Below are positions 40,203-48,133 of a stretch of 64,000 nt of DNA, piece by piece. Position 1 is the stretch's first letter, and each line of letters starts with the position of its first letter. Location: positions 4,154,001 through 4,218,000 of the forward strand of contig NZ_CP109435.1 in assembly GCF_036227125.1 (NCBI RefSeq), in the 5' to 3' direction. This stretch comes from Streptomyces sp. NBC_01485 (GTDB taxonomy: Bacteria > Actinomycetota > Actinomycetes > Streptomycetales > Streptomycetaceae). The position numbers were made by a program, and so were the translations under genes. The notes below the pieces were generated by a model. The model was not told where the DNA came from, searched no databases, and was given only the letters and a program-made list of their open reading frames with translations.

Positions 40203-41135
40203 CTACTTGACGTCGACGAAGTCACCCGCGGCGCTGACCGCCGGGGACGTCGTGGTGCCCACGAAGGTGTAGCGGTAGTAGCCGTCCACGCCTGCCTTGA
40301 CGGTGGTGGACAGGCCGCCGGTCGAGGTGGCCTTGACGGACTTCACCGTGCTGTACGTGGTGGAGTTCTTCTTGCGGAACTGCAACTGGGCGTAGACGCC
40401 GGCGTAGCCGGTGTACTTGTCGGTGTCCCAGTTGGCGCGGGTCAGCTTGCCCGTGACGGTGATCGTCTTGCCCTTCTTCACCGGCTCCGGGGCGGCGTTG
40501 ACCGTCAGCTTGGACAGGCGCTGGAGCTTGGTGGTGGCGAGGGCGTCGGCCTCGGTGTAGCCGACCTTGCTCCAGTCGACGTCGTCGGCGTTCGGATCGA
40601 CGTCGTTCCAGTCGATGATGTAGCCGGCCGCCTTCCAGGAGGTGGCGTCGGCGTTGGTCAGCTCGTCGGTCGGATAGATGTCGATGGTGCTCTTGCAGCT
40701 GGCGACCGTCGCCGAGACCGCGGAGCAGACCGGCCAGTCGTCGCCGACCAGGAGGCTGCCACCGTCCGCGTCGTCGAGGTCGCCCCGGTAGATGAGCACG
40801 TCCAGCTCGGTGTCTTCCGCCGTGACGTCGACGCCCGCGCCGTGCGTGACCTTGAAGGTGACCGGGGCGGTGACCTTGCCGCCGGTGCCCGCGACGATCG
40901 GCTTGCCGTTGTTGATCTTCACGGCGGTGAACTTGGCGTCCAGTGCGAACGGGGTGCCGGTGTCGGCGGGGGCCGAACCAGTGAAGGCGGTCTTGCCGGA
41001 GGTGGCCGCGCGGAGGGCCTTCAGGGTGTCGACGGGGTTGTGCGAGTCGCTGCCGGTGGCCTGCGCGGCCGGCACGGCGAGAGCGGAAAGGGCCAGGGCC
41101 CCGGTGACGGCGGCAACGGTGGCACGAATGTGCAT
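40203..41135 (-). CDS. Secreted Ig-like domain protein (paralog B)
   Basis: A 310-residue exported protein. Signal peptide MHIRATVAAVTGALALSALA ends at AQA. It shares the C-terminal Ig-like domain with paralog A (KKGKTITVTGKLTRANWDT, STGGLSTTVKAGVDGYYRY, DFVDVK), but has a different and more acidic N-terminal domain (DLDDADGG, WNDVDPNADDVDW) with a Cys pair (VCSAVSATVASCKS). The acidic clusters could bind calcium. The ATG at 41135 is chosen with GGGGAA in front; another ATG two codons out of frame at 41139 is not used. Upstream is the long inverted-repeat element. Confidence 0.8.
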   Translation of the reverse strand: MHIRATVAAVTGALALSALAVPAAQATGSDSHNPVDTLKALRAATSGKTAFTGSAPADTGTPFALDAKFTAVKINNGKPIVAGTGGKVTAPVTFKVTHGAGVDVTAEDTELDVLIYRGDLDDADGGSLLVGDDWPVCSAVSATVASCKSTIDIYPTDELTNADATSWKAAGYIIDWNDVDPNADDVDWSKVGYTEADALATTKLQRLSKLTVNAAPEPVKKGKTITVTGKLTRANWDTDKYTGYAGVYAQLQFRKKNSTTYSTVKSVKATSTGGLSTTVKAGVDGYYRYTFVGTTTSPAVSAAGDFVDVK

Positions 41136-41233
41136 GCATTTCCCCGATAGTGATCGCAGAGGCTGTTGGCTCGTCAGGTCAGATCTGCGACGGGTGTGAA
41201 TGGTTGTACGTGGTGGCGGATATTTCGCGCATG

Positions 41234-41440
41234 CGAGGGCCGGTCCCGTACGTCCGGACGCTGTTGGCGAATCCACGGGCGGCCGGGTACCAGTTCTGCA
41301 ACTGTGACACTCCCACTAGGAAGTGTCACAGTTCGCGGCCGACAACACCCCGGATCTCCAGCACGGACTCACCCTCACCCGGCCCGGATCGCCCAGGCGG
41401 AATTCGCCAACAGCATCCGTACGTCCGGAACCGGCCCTCG
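41234..41440. repeat. 207 bp inverted-repeat element with central palindrome
   Basis: The left arm (41234-41274) and right arm (41399-41440) are inverted copies of about 41-42 bp with only four mismatches and one gap. Their outer ends are CGAGGGCCGGT and the inner ends GCTGTTGGCGAAT. In the middle a second perfect inverted repeat, AACTGTGACACT (41300-41311) and its complement (41322-41333), has a 10-base loop. No open frame or target duplication is evident. It resembles a miniature inverted-repeat transposable element, or a very large bidirectional terminator. It fills the 328 bp gap (41136-41463) between two leftward secreted-protein genes. Confidence 0.8.
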
Positions 41441-41463
41441 TCCACCACTGCTCGTGTGTGCGC

Positions 41464-43038
41464 CTAGACCTTCGGCCACATGGTCTTGCCGGCCGAAAGG
41501 CCGCCCTTGCCGTCGCCGGCGTACAGACGCAGGTCGCCCGCGGTCGTCATGGCGGCGAGGTCGGCTTTGCCGTCGCCGTCGAAGTCACCGCCCAGGACGA
41601 CGCGCATGCCGCCCCAGGTCTTGTCGGGCCACATCGAACGAGCCTTGTCGAAGGTGCCGTCCGTCTTGCCCGGGTAGAGATTCAGCGAACCGTCACTCGC
41701 GACAGCGGCGATGTCGTCCCGCCCGTCACCGGTGAAGTCGGCCGTGGCGATGAGCTTCTTCTTCCAGGTCTTGTCCGGCCACATCGCCTTCTTCTGGTTG
41801 ACCAGGTTGCCGTCGGCGTCCCGCTTGTACGTGTAGAGAGAGCCGTCGGGCCACTGGAACAGCAGGGTGTCGCGAGCGGCGGTGCCGGTCCGGAGGGCGG
41901 CAACGGGCAGGCCTGCCTTCCAGGTGGCGTCGGTCCACAGCTTGGTCCGGTCGTACAGGATCGGCGGCCAGGCGCGGCGGCCCTGCCTGTGCAGAATGAG
42001 GTCACCGTCGTTGTCGACCGAGATCAGTTCGGTGCCCCGAGCCTCGTCGAAGTCCCCCGCGACGAGCCGATTCTGGTCGCTGCGCCCGACGGCGGGCAGC
42101 GAGCTGCCGAACTGCAGGGTCCCGTCCGCCCGGCCGTAGAACACCTGGGCATTGCCGGGCTTCATGAGCGAAGCGACGTCCGTACGGCCGTCCCCGTTGA
42201 AGTCGGCCGCCGTCATGACGTCGGTGATCTGCTTCTGGCGGGAGGAGAGCCGGACCTGCTGGACCCAGTCCGCGATGTCGTCGACGCGGGCCGCGACGGC
42301 ACCAGTGCGGGTCTCCTGCGAGTTGAAGCAGCCGCCGTCCCAGGCCGCGCTGACCACGCCGACGACCCGGCCGGAGACGTTGAGCACCGGCCCTCCCGCG
42401 TCGCCCTTGCACAGGGCCGCCCCGGACGAGGTGGGCGAGATCGCGAGGGTCGTCGGGTTGACGAGGTCCACGCCGAAGGCGCCGGTGTGGGCTCGTTCGG
42501 GGGTCCACTCGAGCTTGGTCCGGCCGTAGCCGATCGCCCTGAGCTGGTCGCCTTGAGCTGGCACCGCACCGCTGACCTGGGCGGACACGATGTCGGGGAA
42601 GGGTCCGCCCAGCGCGTCGTCGGCGGAGACCGGGTTGAAGCGGGCCATGACCAGGTCGCGGCCCGGGTAAGGCACGATTTCCTGCACCTTCTGCGTCTGC
42701 TGCACCGCCGGCGTCGGCTTGTTGCCGTCGGCCGTGACCACAGCCGGCAGGGGCGGTGCGCCCCGGGTGAGCGTGGTCGCCTGCTGGGGGTCGGCCGCGA
42801 AGCAGCTGGCGGCGGTGAGGACCCACTGAGGGTCGACAAGGGTGCCGGAGCAGGCGCGTTCGTTGTCGGTGCCGCCGGCGACGTGGACCTTGACCGTGTA
42901 CTGGTCAGCGCCGTCCGCGACCTGGTCGCCGACGACGGACTGGGCCGGCGCGGCGGCCAGCAGCCCGGACGTCAGACCGGCTGCCACGAGTCCGGTGGCC
43001 CACACCATGCGCGTTCTGCGCGGACGGGCGTCTTTCAC
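41464..43038 (-). CDS. Secreted trypsin-fold pseudoprotease with FG-GAP repeats
   Basis: A 524-residue exported protein. Signal peptide (RRTRMVWATGLVAAGLTSGLLAAAPAQS) is followed by an S1 chymotrypsin-fold domain (about 30-255) and three or more FG-GAP/VCBS repeats (about 262-524; FNGDGRTDVASL, FTGDGRDDIAAV, FDGDGKADLAAM). The S1 domain keeps its shape motifs and the Asp (Asp128 in GRDLVMARF). The His of the usual TAAHC is Ser78 (VLTAASCF), and the Ser of GDSGGP is Ala214 (CKGDAGGPVL). Both substitutions are read directly from codons AGC and GCG. It should be catalytically dead and may bind a ligand or partner. The GTG at 43038 is the probable start. Confidence 0.88.
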   Translation of the reverse strand: MKDARPRRTRMVWATGLVAAGLTSGLLAAAPAQSVVGDQVADGADQYTVKVHVAGGTDNERACSGTLVDPQWVLTAASCFAADPQQATTLTRGAPPLPAVVTADGNKPTPAVQQTQKVQEIVPYPGRDLVMARFNPVSADDALGGPFPDIVSAQVSGAVPAQGDQLRAIGYGRTKLEWTPERAHTGAFGVDLVNPTTLAISPTSSGAALCKGDAGGPVLNVSGRVVGVVSAAWDGGCFNSQETRTGAVAARVDDIADWVQQVRLSSRQKQITDVMTAADFNGDGRTDVASLMKPGNAQVFYGRADGTLQFGSSLPAVGRSDQNRLVAGDFDEARGTELISVDNDGDLILHRQGRRAWPPILYDRTKLWTDATWKAGLPVAALRTGTAARDTLLFQWPDGSLYTYKRDADGNLVNQKKAMWPDKTWKKKLIATADFTGDGRDDIAAVASDGSLNLYPGKTDGTFDKARSMWPDKTWGGMRVVLGGDFDGDGKADLAAMTTAGDLRLYAGDGKGGLSAGKTMWPKV

Positions 43039-43050
43039 GATTGCCTCACA

Positions 43051-43077
43051 TCGGAGATGTCGGAGATGTCGGAGATG
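43051..43077. repeat. 9 bp tandem repeat, three copies
   Basis: TCGGAGATG at 43051, 43060 and 43069, 13 bp upstream of the start codon of the leftward pseudoprotease gene and in frame with it (coding H-L-R tripeptides). Confidence 0.95.
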
Positions 43078-43143
43078 TATGTCTCGGCGGGGCACCGGCC
43101 CCCCAGGGATGCGGACCCGGAGATGCGGACGCGGGGGTTCGGA

Positions 43144-43719
43144 TCAACCGGTCACCCTGAGTTCGACGAGCACCGACCGTGCGCCGCCCTGGGTCCCCTC
43201 GCCGACGGACGCCCATCCGTCCTTGGCCACATCCACCGAGGTGGTCTGGCCGCCGGCCGTGAGGTCGGCGCTGATCGGGTGGTCCGTGGTCTCCAGGCCG
43301 AAGACCCGGGGCAGCTCCAGCGCGAGGCGGCCCGTCTTGCCGAGGGCCTTGAAGCAGTAGGTATCCGCGCGGCCGGCGGCGGGGTCGCCGATGGTCAGCA
43401 CCCGGATCTGCGGGACGGCCTGGTCGCAATCGGCCAGCAGGATCCGGCCGTCGCCCTTCTTCAGCTTGATTCCCTTTTCGGCCAGGATTTTGTCGGCCCC
43501 CGGATAACCGTAGCCCTCGACCGCGACAGGCGGATTCGAGTCCGCCGGGGATTGCGGCGGATCATCGGCGGAGGCCACGGAAATACTGGCGAGAGTAACA
43601 CCTACGCCCACAGTTATGGAAAGAATTATATTTCGGACACGAAAAGGCACCGAAGAGTCCCTTCCGGCGCGGCTCGTCGCAGCGTGAGACCCCGCCAGGA
43701 TGTTTTGGAAAGTGGACAT
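43144..43719 (-). CDS. Secreted protein of unknown function
   Basis: A 191-residue protein from ATG 43719. A basic N-terminal region of about 27 residues precedes a hydrophobic segment (IILSITVGVGVTLASISVASA), probably a signal peptide with cleavage after ASA. The mature part of about 140 residues is beta-rich with two Cys (LADCDQAVP and DTYCFKAL) likely to form a disulfide. Not recognised as any family. It is transcribed from a good promoter at 43884-43912, divergent from the polymorphic toxin, and lies just upstream of the pseudoprotease in the same direction, so the two may work together. Its promoter region is distinctly AT-richer than the rest. Confidence 0.65.
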   Translation of the reverse strand: MSTFQNILAGSHAATSRAGRDSSVPFRVRNIILSITVGVGVTLASISVASADDPPQSPADSNPPVAVEGYGYPGADKILAEKGIKLKKGDGRILLADCDQAVPQIRVLTIGDPAAGRADTYCFKALGKTGRLALELPRVFGLETTDHPISADLTAGGQTTSVDVAKDGWASVGEGTQGGARSVLVELRVTG

Positions 43720-44090
43720 GCGTGGACCACGACCGTCCATGGTCGCCAGACATGCCCTGTTCAGCCGGGTGCACGCACGCAGCCGACCCTCGTTCAACCC
43801 CCCGAAGACACGAGTGAAGACATGAGCCCCGGTGGTGAATCGGCTGGTCAGGCCGGGCAGCCACCAAAGCAAAGTGTCGGCATAGCTTATGCATAGCCCT
43901 GACCAACGTCAACACCATTTATCGGCGACCTGGCCGACCCCCACTGCGCGTTCCGGAACATCCATATTGCCCGATATCTACATCTCTAAATATTTCCCCC
44001 GCACCGCCGAAAGTGAGGGCTATGCTTACCCGTCGACCATTCGGTGGCTCGCTTTTCGGAGGTCGCCGCCGGTTAGCAGACAGGTACCCA
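43720..44090. other. AT-richer divergent region ahead of the toxin gene, 371 bp
   Basis: Holds the leftward promoter at 43884-43912, a GCATA/TATGC dyad at 43880-43892 overlapping its -10, and an AT-rich stretch at 43960-44000 likely to contain the toxin promoter (TAAATATTT). Alternative starts of the toxin ORF (GTG 44013, ATG 44022) lie at its right end. Confidence 0.5.
43884..43912 (-). promoter_or_regulatory. Vegetative promoter for the secreted protein genes
   Basis: Leftward TTGACG (43912-43907), 17 bp spacer, TAAGCT (43889-43884): close to the HrdB consensus. The transcription start would be near 43877, giving a 5' leader of about 160 bases. A GCATA-GCT-TATGC dyad overlaps the -10. Confidence 0.65.
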
Positions 44091-47000
44091 GTGAATCGAA
44101 GAAATGACCAGCTCGATACCGCCGGGAACAGGAAAACGACACGCTTGATACGCAGAACGGCACTGAGTCTGCTGCCACTGGCCCTCGCCGTCGGCCTGCT
44201 GGGCGCACCGCCCGCAGCGGCGGCGGGTTCGGCGGCCGCCGCTCGTCCCGCAGCCGCGTCGACGGTCACCCCCGCCGACCGCGGCCGGATCGTCGACTAC
44301 TGGCGGGAGGGAGGCCCCGGCGTCAGGGCAGCCGCCGAGGCGGCGCTGACGGGGAGCGACGCCGACGTACAGACGTTCCTGGAGGCCGCGGAGAACCTGG
44401 TCTTCCAGGACGAGCGGGTGACCGCCGCGCAGATCGCGAGCGTCGGCGGTCCCGAGCTGCTGGCTGCGGCCCGCAAGGCCCTCGCCGGCACCCGGGAGGA
44501 GCTGGAGACCTTCGTCAACTGGGGCTGGGAAGCCCCGATGGAGCAGGACAACCGGGTCCGAGTCGCCCAGATCATCGACGCCGCCGGGCCCAATGTGCAG
44601 GAGGCCGGACGGACCGCGCTGAAGGGCACGGCAGACGACGTACGGACGTTCCTCGCCAAGGTGCAGTACGCCCAGCGCGAGCAGGACGAGCGGGTGCAGC
44701 TCGCCCAGATCATCGGCGTGGGCGGGACCAACGTACGAGCCGCCGGGCGCATCGCGCTGAACGGCGGCGCGGCGGACATCCGGGAGTTCCTGGAGGTCGG
44801 CCAGTTCGTCGCCCGCGCCAAGGACCAGGAGCACGCCACCGTCGCCCAGCTCGCCGAACAGGCGAAGGAGGCTGGACGGCAGGCGGCCGTCCAGACCGCG
44901 GCAGCCAAGGCCGAGTCCGCCAAGGCGGTGCAGGCCTCGCTGCTCGCCAAGGAGGCCGCGCTGGAGGCCGCGGCGGAGGCCAAGGCCGCCAAGGACGACA
45001 CCGACAAGGCCGGGCGAGCCGCCAAGCGGGCCGCCACCGCGGCCTCCCAGGCCGCCGGCGCCGCACAGCGGGCGATCGACGCGGCCAGCGCCGCGAACAA
45101 CTCGGCGCGCGTGGCGGCCAACGCGGCCTCCCAGGCCGCCGCGGCCGCGGCCGGTGCCGCCCAGGCCGCCTCCCGTGCCCGCAACGCCGCGGCCGACGCC
45201 GCCGTCGACGCCAAGAACGCGGACGCCGCGAAGGTCGCCGCTGAAGCCGCGCAGAAGGCCGCCGATGGCGCCGACCTGGCCGCCGACGCCGCCGACCAGG
45301 CGGCCAAGGCGGCCGACGCGGCGGGCGACGCCGCCCACGCGGCGGCGAGCGCGAGCACCAATGCCACCGCGGCCGCCGACGCCGCCTACGAGGCCGGCGG
45401 CTACGCGGGCCAGTCGAGCAGCGCCGCAGCCGAGGCACGCGCCGCCGCGGCGGCTGCCAAGAGCCAGGCGGCCGAGGCCAATCGTGCCGCGACCGCCGCC
45501 GAAGGGCTGGCCCGCAAGGCCGGTACGGCGGCGCGCGAGGCCCGGGACGCCGCCAGATCGGCGGCCACGCACGCGAGGAACGCCGGCGCCGCCGCTCTGG
45601 ACGCGGCCAAGCACGCGGGCGAGTCGGCGAAGGCCGCGACCAGGTCCACCGAGCACGCGAACGCGGCCACCACGGCGGCGAACGCGGCCACCGACGCCGT
45701 GACCAAGGCACAGCAGATCTTCGCCCTGGCCCGTGAGGTCGAGACAGCGGAACTGCTCGGCCGCACCAACGCGGGCATCGAACTGGCCAAGCAGGACAAG
45801 GCCGAAGCCGACGCCCGCGACGAGGAGCGGACCACGCGGGCGAAGGCCGCGAAGGACCGGGACGCCGAGCGGGACCGGTTGGTGACCGAGGCCGGCGGGG
45901 CGGGGGCCGATCTCGCGGACGTCGCCGACCGCGGCCGTAATCTGGCCGTCCTGGTGATGAGGAACGGCACGGCATGGGGCCGTGCCGCGGCCGAGGCCGC
46001 CCTGGCCGGCCCCGACGAGGTGGTCGTCGACTACCTGCACAACGGCTGGACGACGGCGAGGCAGCAGGACGAGCGCTCCTACGTCGAGCGGCTCGCCGAG
46101 GAGAGCGCGGACAAGGCGGTGCGCGACGCCGCCGAGACCGCGCTGGACGGCGACGCGGCCACCGTCGCGGAGTTCGTCGCCAACGGGCAGTACCAGGCCG
46201 GCGCCCAGGGCATGCGCGTCGCCATCGCGCAGGTCCTCGACGGTGCCGGACCCGTCCTCACCGAGACCGGCCGGACCGCCCTCGCCACGGGCGACCCGAA
46301 GAAGTACAGCGAGTTCCTGGTCACGACCCAGCACCACGCGCGCACCCAGGACGAGCGGGTCAGGGCGGCGCAGCTGATCGACGCCGGCGCCCCCGAGGTG
46401 AAGTCGGCGGCGCGGATCGCCCTGGCGGGTTCGCCGCAGGCACTGCACGCCTTCGTCGTCTCCGGGCAGTACAAGGCGCTGCGCAAGGACTACCTGTCCG
46501 CCACCCACGTGGCCCAGGTGCAGAAGCTGATCGCGGACGCGGCGAAGGTCGCGGCCACGGCCCAGGAGAACGCTGCGACCGCGCAGAAGGTCGCCGCCAC
46601 CGCGCGCAAGGCGGCCGCCGAGGCCACCGAGTGGTCGAAGAAGGCGAGCGCGTCCGCGACCAAGGCGCAGGGGTACGCCAAGCAGGCCGCCCAGTACGCC
46701 AAGGACGCCGAGGCGTCGGCGGCACAGGCCGCGGCCTCCGCGAAGACGGCCCGAGACGCGGCGAACCGCGCGAACGCCGACGCGGCCGGCGCGGCGAAGT
46801 CGGCGGCCGACGCCACGCTCTCCGCCGAGTCGGCCCAGGCCTCCGCGTCCACCGCGGCCTACCACGCCGAGGAGGCGCGCAAGTCGGCCGTGGAGGCGGG
46901 CAAGGACGCGACAGCCGCGGTCAAGGCGGCCACGGAGGCGTTCACGGCCGCGGTCACCAAGTACCGGGAAGAGGAGGAGAAACGGCGTAAGGCCGCAGTC

Positions 47001-47735
47001 GAGGCCAAGGAGCAGGCGGAGAACGGGCCGAGCGCGGCCGAACAGTACCGCTGCCAGCAGGGGTACATCCCGTGCGACCCGGAGGACTTCGCCCGCTGGT
47101 GCCAGCACCAGGAGACCTACTGCGACATCCTCGCGCACGGCCAGGAGTTCGGCGACGCGATGGAGGAGCTCTGGAACGTCGAGAAGGAGCTGCTGGGCAT
47201 CAGCGAGTTCGAGTCCTGCCTCCGGAAGCAGGACTTCGACAGCTGCAAGGGCCTCGCCGTGGACGCCTTCCTCGGCGGCAAGCTCAAGGCTTTGGAGCGG
47301 GTCTACGACGAACTGAAGCTGCTGAAGCGCGGCTGCAAGATCATCGACAAAGCGCCGCTGCGGACGGCCGCATCCGCCCGCTCGTCGTCCGTACAGACGG
47401 CGCTGGCCACGCGGTCCGGGGGCGTGCCGTGCGGGGAGCACAAGGTCCCAGGTCTGCCCAGGCCCACGAGTAAGATCCCGGACAGTTCCGACTGCCGTGC
47501 ATGCGCCGAACGGATCCAGAAGAGCCTCGGTGGCGGTGAGATCAAGGTGATCAAGCCCAAGCCGCCCTTCCCAGGCCTCGGCAACTACCGCGATCAGGAC
47601 TCCTTCTGGGGAGAACACATCGTCCTGGTGTTCAACGGTCGCGTCTACGACGGTTTCACACCGAAGGCCGGCGAGACCATCGCCGAGTACAAGGACAAGT
47701 GGCTCTACAAAGAAGACATCAACTTTGGATTCTGA
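44091..47735 (+). CDS. Secreted ALF-repeat polymorphic toxin, papain-fold-like C-terminus
   Basis: About 1,214 residues. After a signal peptide (LIRRTALSLLPLALAVGLLG, ending near AAAA) come four ALF repeats (about residues 60-240; pattern A..AL.G...D...FL, QDERV), an Ala-rich coiled coil (about 255-590), a second block of four ALF repeats (about 625-810), and a second coiled coil (about 820-1000). A Cys-rich spacer follows (YRCQQGYIPCDPEDFARWCQ, then further Cys), then the C-terminal effector (last about 85 residues). The effector has DCRACAERIQ (Cys), GEHIVLVF (His) and GRVYDGF (Asp) in the order of a papain-fold toxin (Tox-PL-2-like). Start is uncertain: GTG 44091, GTG 44013, ATG 44022 and TTG 44142 are possible. 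The adjacent small gene is the likely immunity protein. Confidence 0.85.
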   Translation: MNRRNDQLDTAGNRKTTRLIRRTALSLLPLALAVGLLGAPPAAAAGSAAAARPAAASTVTPADRGRIVDYWREGGPGVRAAAEAALTGSDADVQTFLEAAENLVFQDERVTAAQIASVGGPELLAAARKALAGTREELETFVNWGWEAPMEQDNRVRVAQIIDAAGPNVQEAGRTALKGTADDVRTFLAKVQYAQREQDERVQLAQIIGVGGTNVRAAGRIALNGGAADIREFLEVGQFVARAKDQEHATVAQLAEQAKEAGRQAAVQTAAAKAESAKAVQASLLAKEAALEAAAEAKAAKDDTDKAGRAAKRAATAASQAAGAAQRAIDAASAANNSARVAANAASQAAAAAAGAAQAASRARNAAADAAVDAKNADAAKVAAEAAQKAADGADLAADAADQAAKAADAAGDAAHAAASASTNATAAADAAYEAGGYAGQSSSAAAEARAAAAAAKSQAAEANRAATAAEGLARKAGTAAREARDAARSAATHARNAGAAALDAAKHAGESAKAATRSTEHANAATTAANAATDAVTKAQQIFALAREVETAELLGRTNAGIELAKQDKAEADARDEERTTRAKAAKDRDAERDRLVTEAGGAGADLADVADRGRNLAVLVMRNGTAWGRAAAEAALAGPDEVVVDYLHNGWTTARQQDERSYVERLAEESADKAVRDAAETALDGDAATVAEFVANGQYQAGAQGMRVAIAQVLDGAGPVLTETGRTALATGDPKKYSEFLVTTQHHARTQDERVRAAQLIDAGAPEVKSAARIALAGSPQALHAFVVSGQYKALRKDYLSATHVAQVQKLIADAAKVAATAQENAATAQKVAATARKAAAEATEWSKKASASATKAQGYAKQAAQYAKDAEASAAQAAASAKTARDAANRANADAAGAAKSAADATLSAESAQASASTAAYHAEEARKSAVEAGKDATAAVKAATEAFTAAVTKYREEEEKRRKAAVEAKEQAENGPSAAEQYRCQQGYIPCDPEDFARWCQHQETYCDILAHGQEFGDAMEELWNVEKELLGISEFESCLRKQDFDSCKGLAVDAFLGGKLKALERVYDELKLLKRGCKIIDKAPLRTAASARSSSVQTALATRSGGVPCGEHKVPGLPRPTSKIPDSSDCRACAERIQKSLGGGEIKVIKPKPPFPGLGNYRDQDSFWGEHIVLVFNGRVYDGFTPKAGETIAEYKDKWLYKEDINFGF

Positions 47736-47743
47736 GGCAGACC

Positions 47744-48067
47744 ATGACTGACAGAGAACTGATCGAGAAGATCCGCGACCGGCCCGGGATGTTCGGTCTG
47801 GACGGCTCGTACTACCCGACGGCGATGTTCCTCACTGGGCTCGACCTGGGCACCTCGGGGAGGGTGCTGGACGGGTTCCGCGAGTGGCTTCTCATCCGCA
47901 AGGGTGAGGAGAGCAGCTACATGTGGATCCCACTCGTCCTAGAGGACGCCTTCCCCGGAACCGGTATCCGGCACTGGAAAACCCTGACAGAGAGCCAGCA
48001 GCAGCTGGCAGTCGACCACTTGTTCGCTCTCCTGGTCGCGTTCCTGACCGAGCGGGAGGCCGACTAG
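47744..48067 (+). CDS. Probable immunity protein of the ALF-repeat toxin
   Basis: A 107-residue cytoplasmic, acidic protein from ATG 47744, 8 bp after the toxin stop. It starts MTDRELIEKIRDRPGMFGLDG; a RPGMF/RPGMY motif followed by a hydrophobic helix is common among small immunity proteins encoded next to polymorphic toxins. No signal peptide, no enzyme motifs. The position, size and co-transcription are the evidence; the family is not identified. A strong terminator follows directly. Confidence 0.7.
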   Translation: MTDRELIEKIRDRPGMFGLDGSYYPTAMFLTGLDLGTSGRVLDGFREWLLIRKGEESSYMWIPLVLEDAFPGTGIRHWKTLTESQQQLAVDHLFALLVAFLTEREAD

Positions 48068-48086
48068 CCGGAACCCAACGAGACAG

Positions 48087-48126
48087 ACGGCCGTTCCGCC
48101 GGATTTCCCTCCGGTGGAACGGCCGT
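48087..48126. terminator. Bidirectional terminator after the immunity gene
   Basis: A 17 bp stem (48087-48103 with 48110-48126, one G-T pair) with a 6-base loop, followed by TTCGTGTT. It closes the toxin-immunity unit and also lies just beyond the stop of the leftward sacsin-like gene. Confidence 0.9.
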
Positions 48127-48133
48127 TTCGTGT

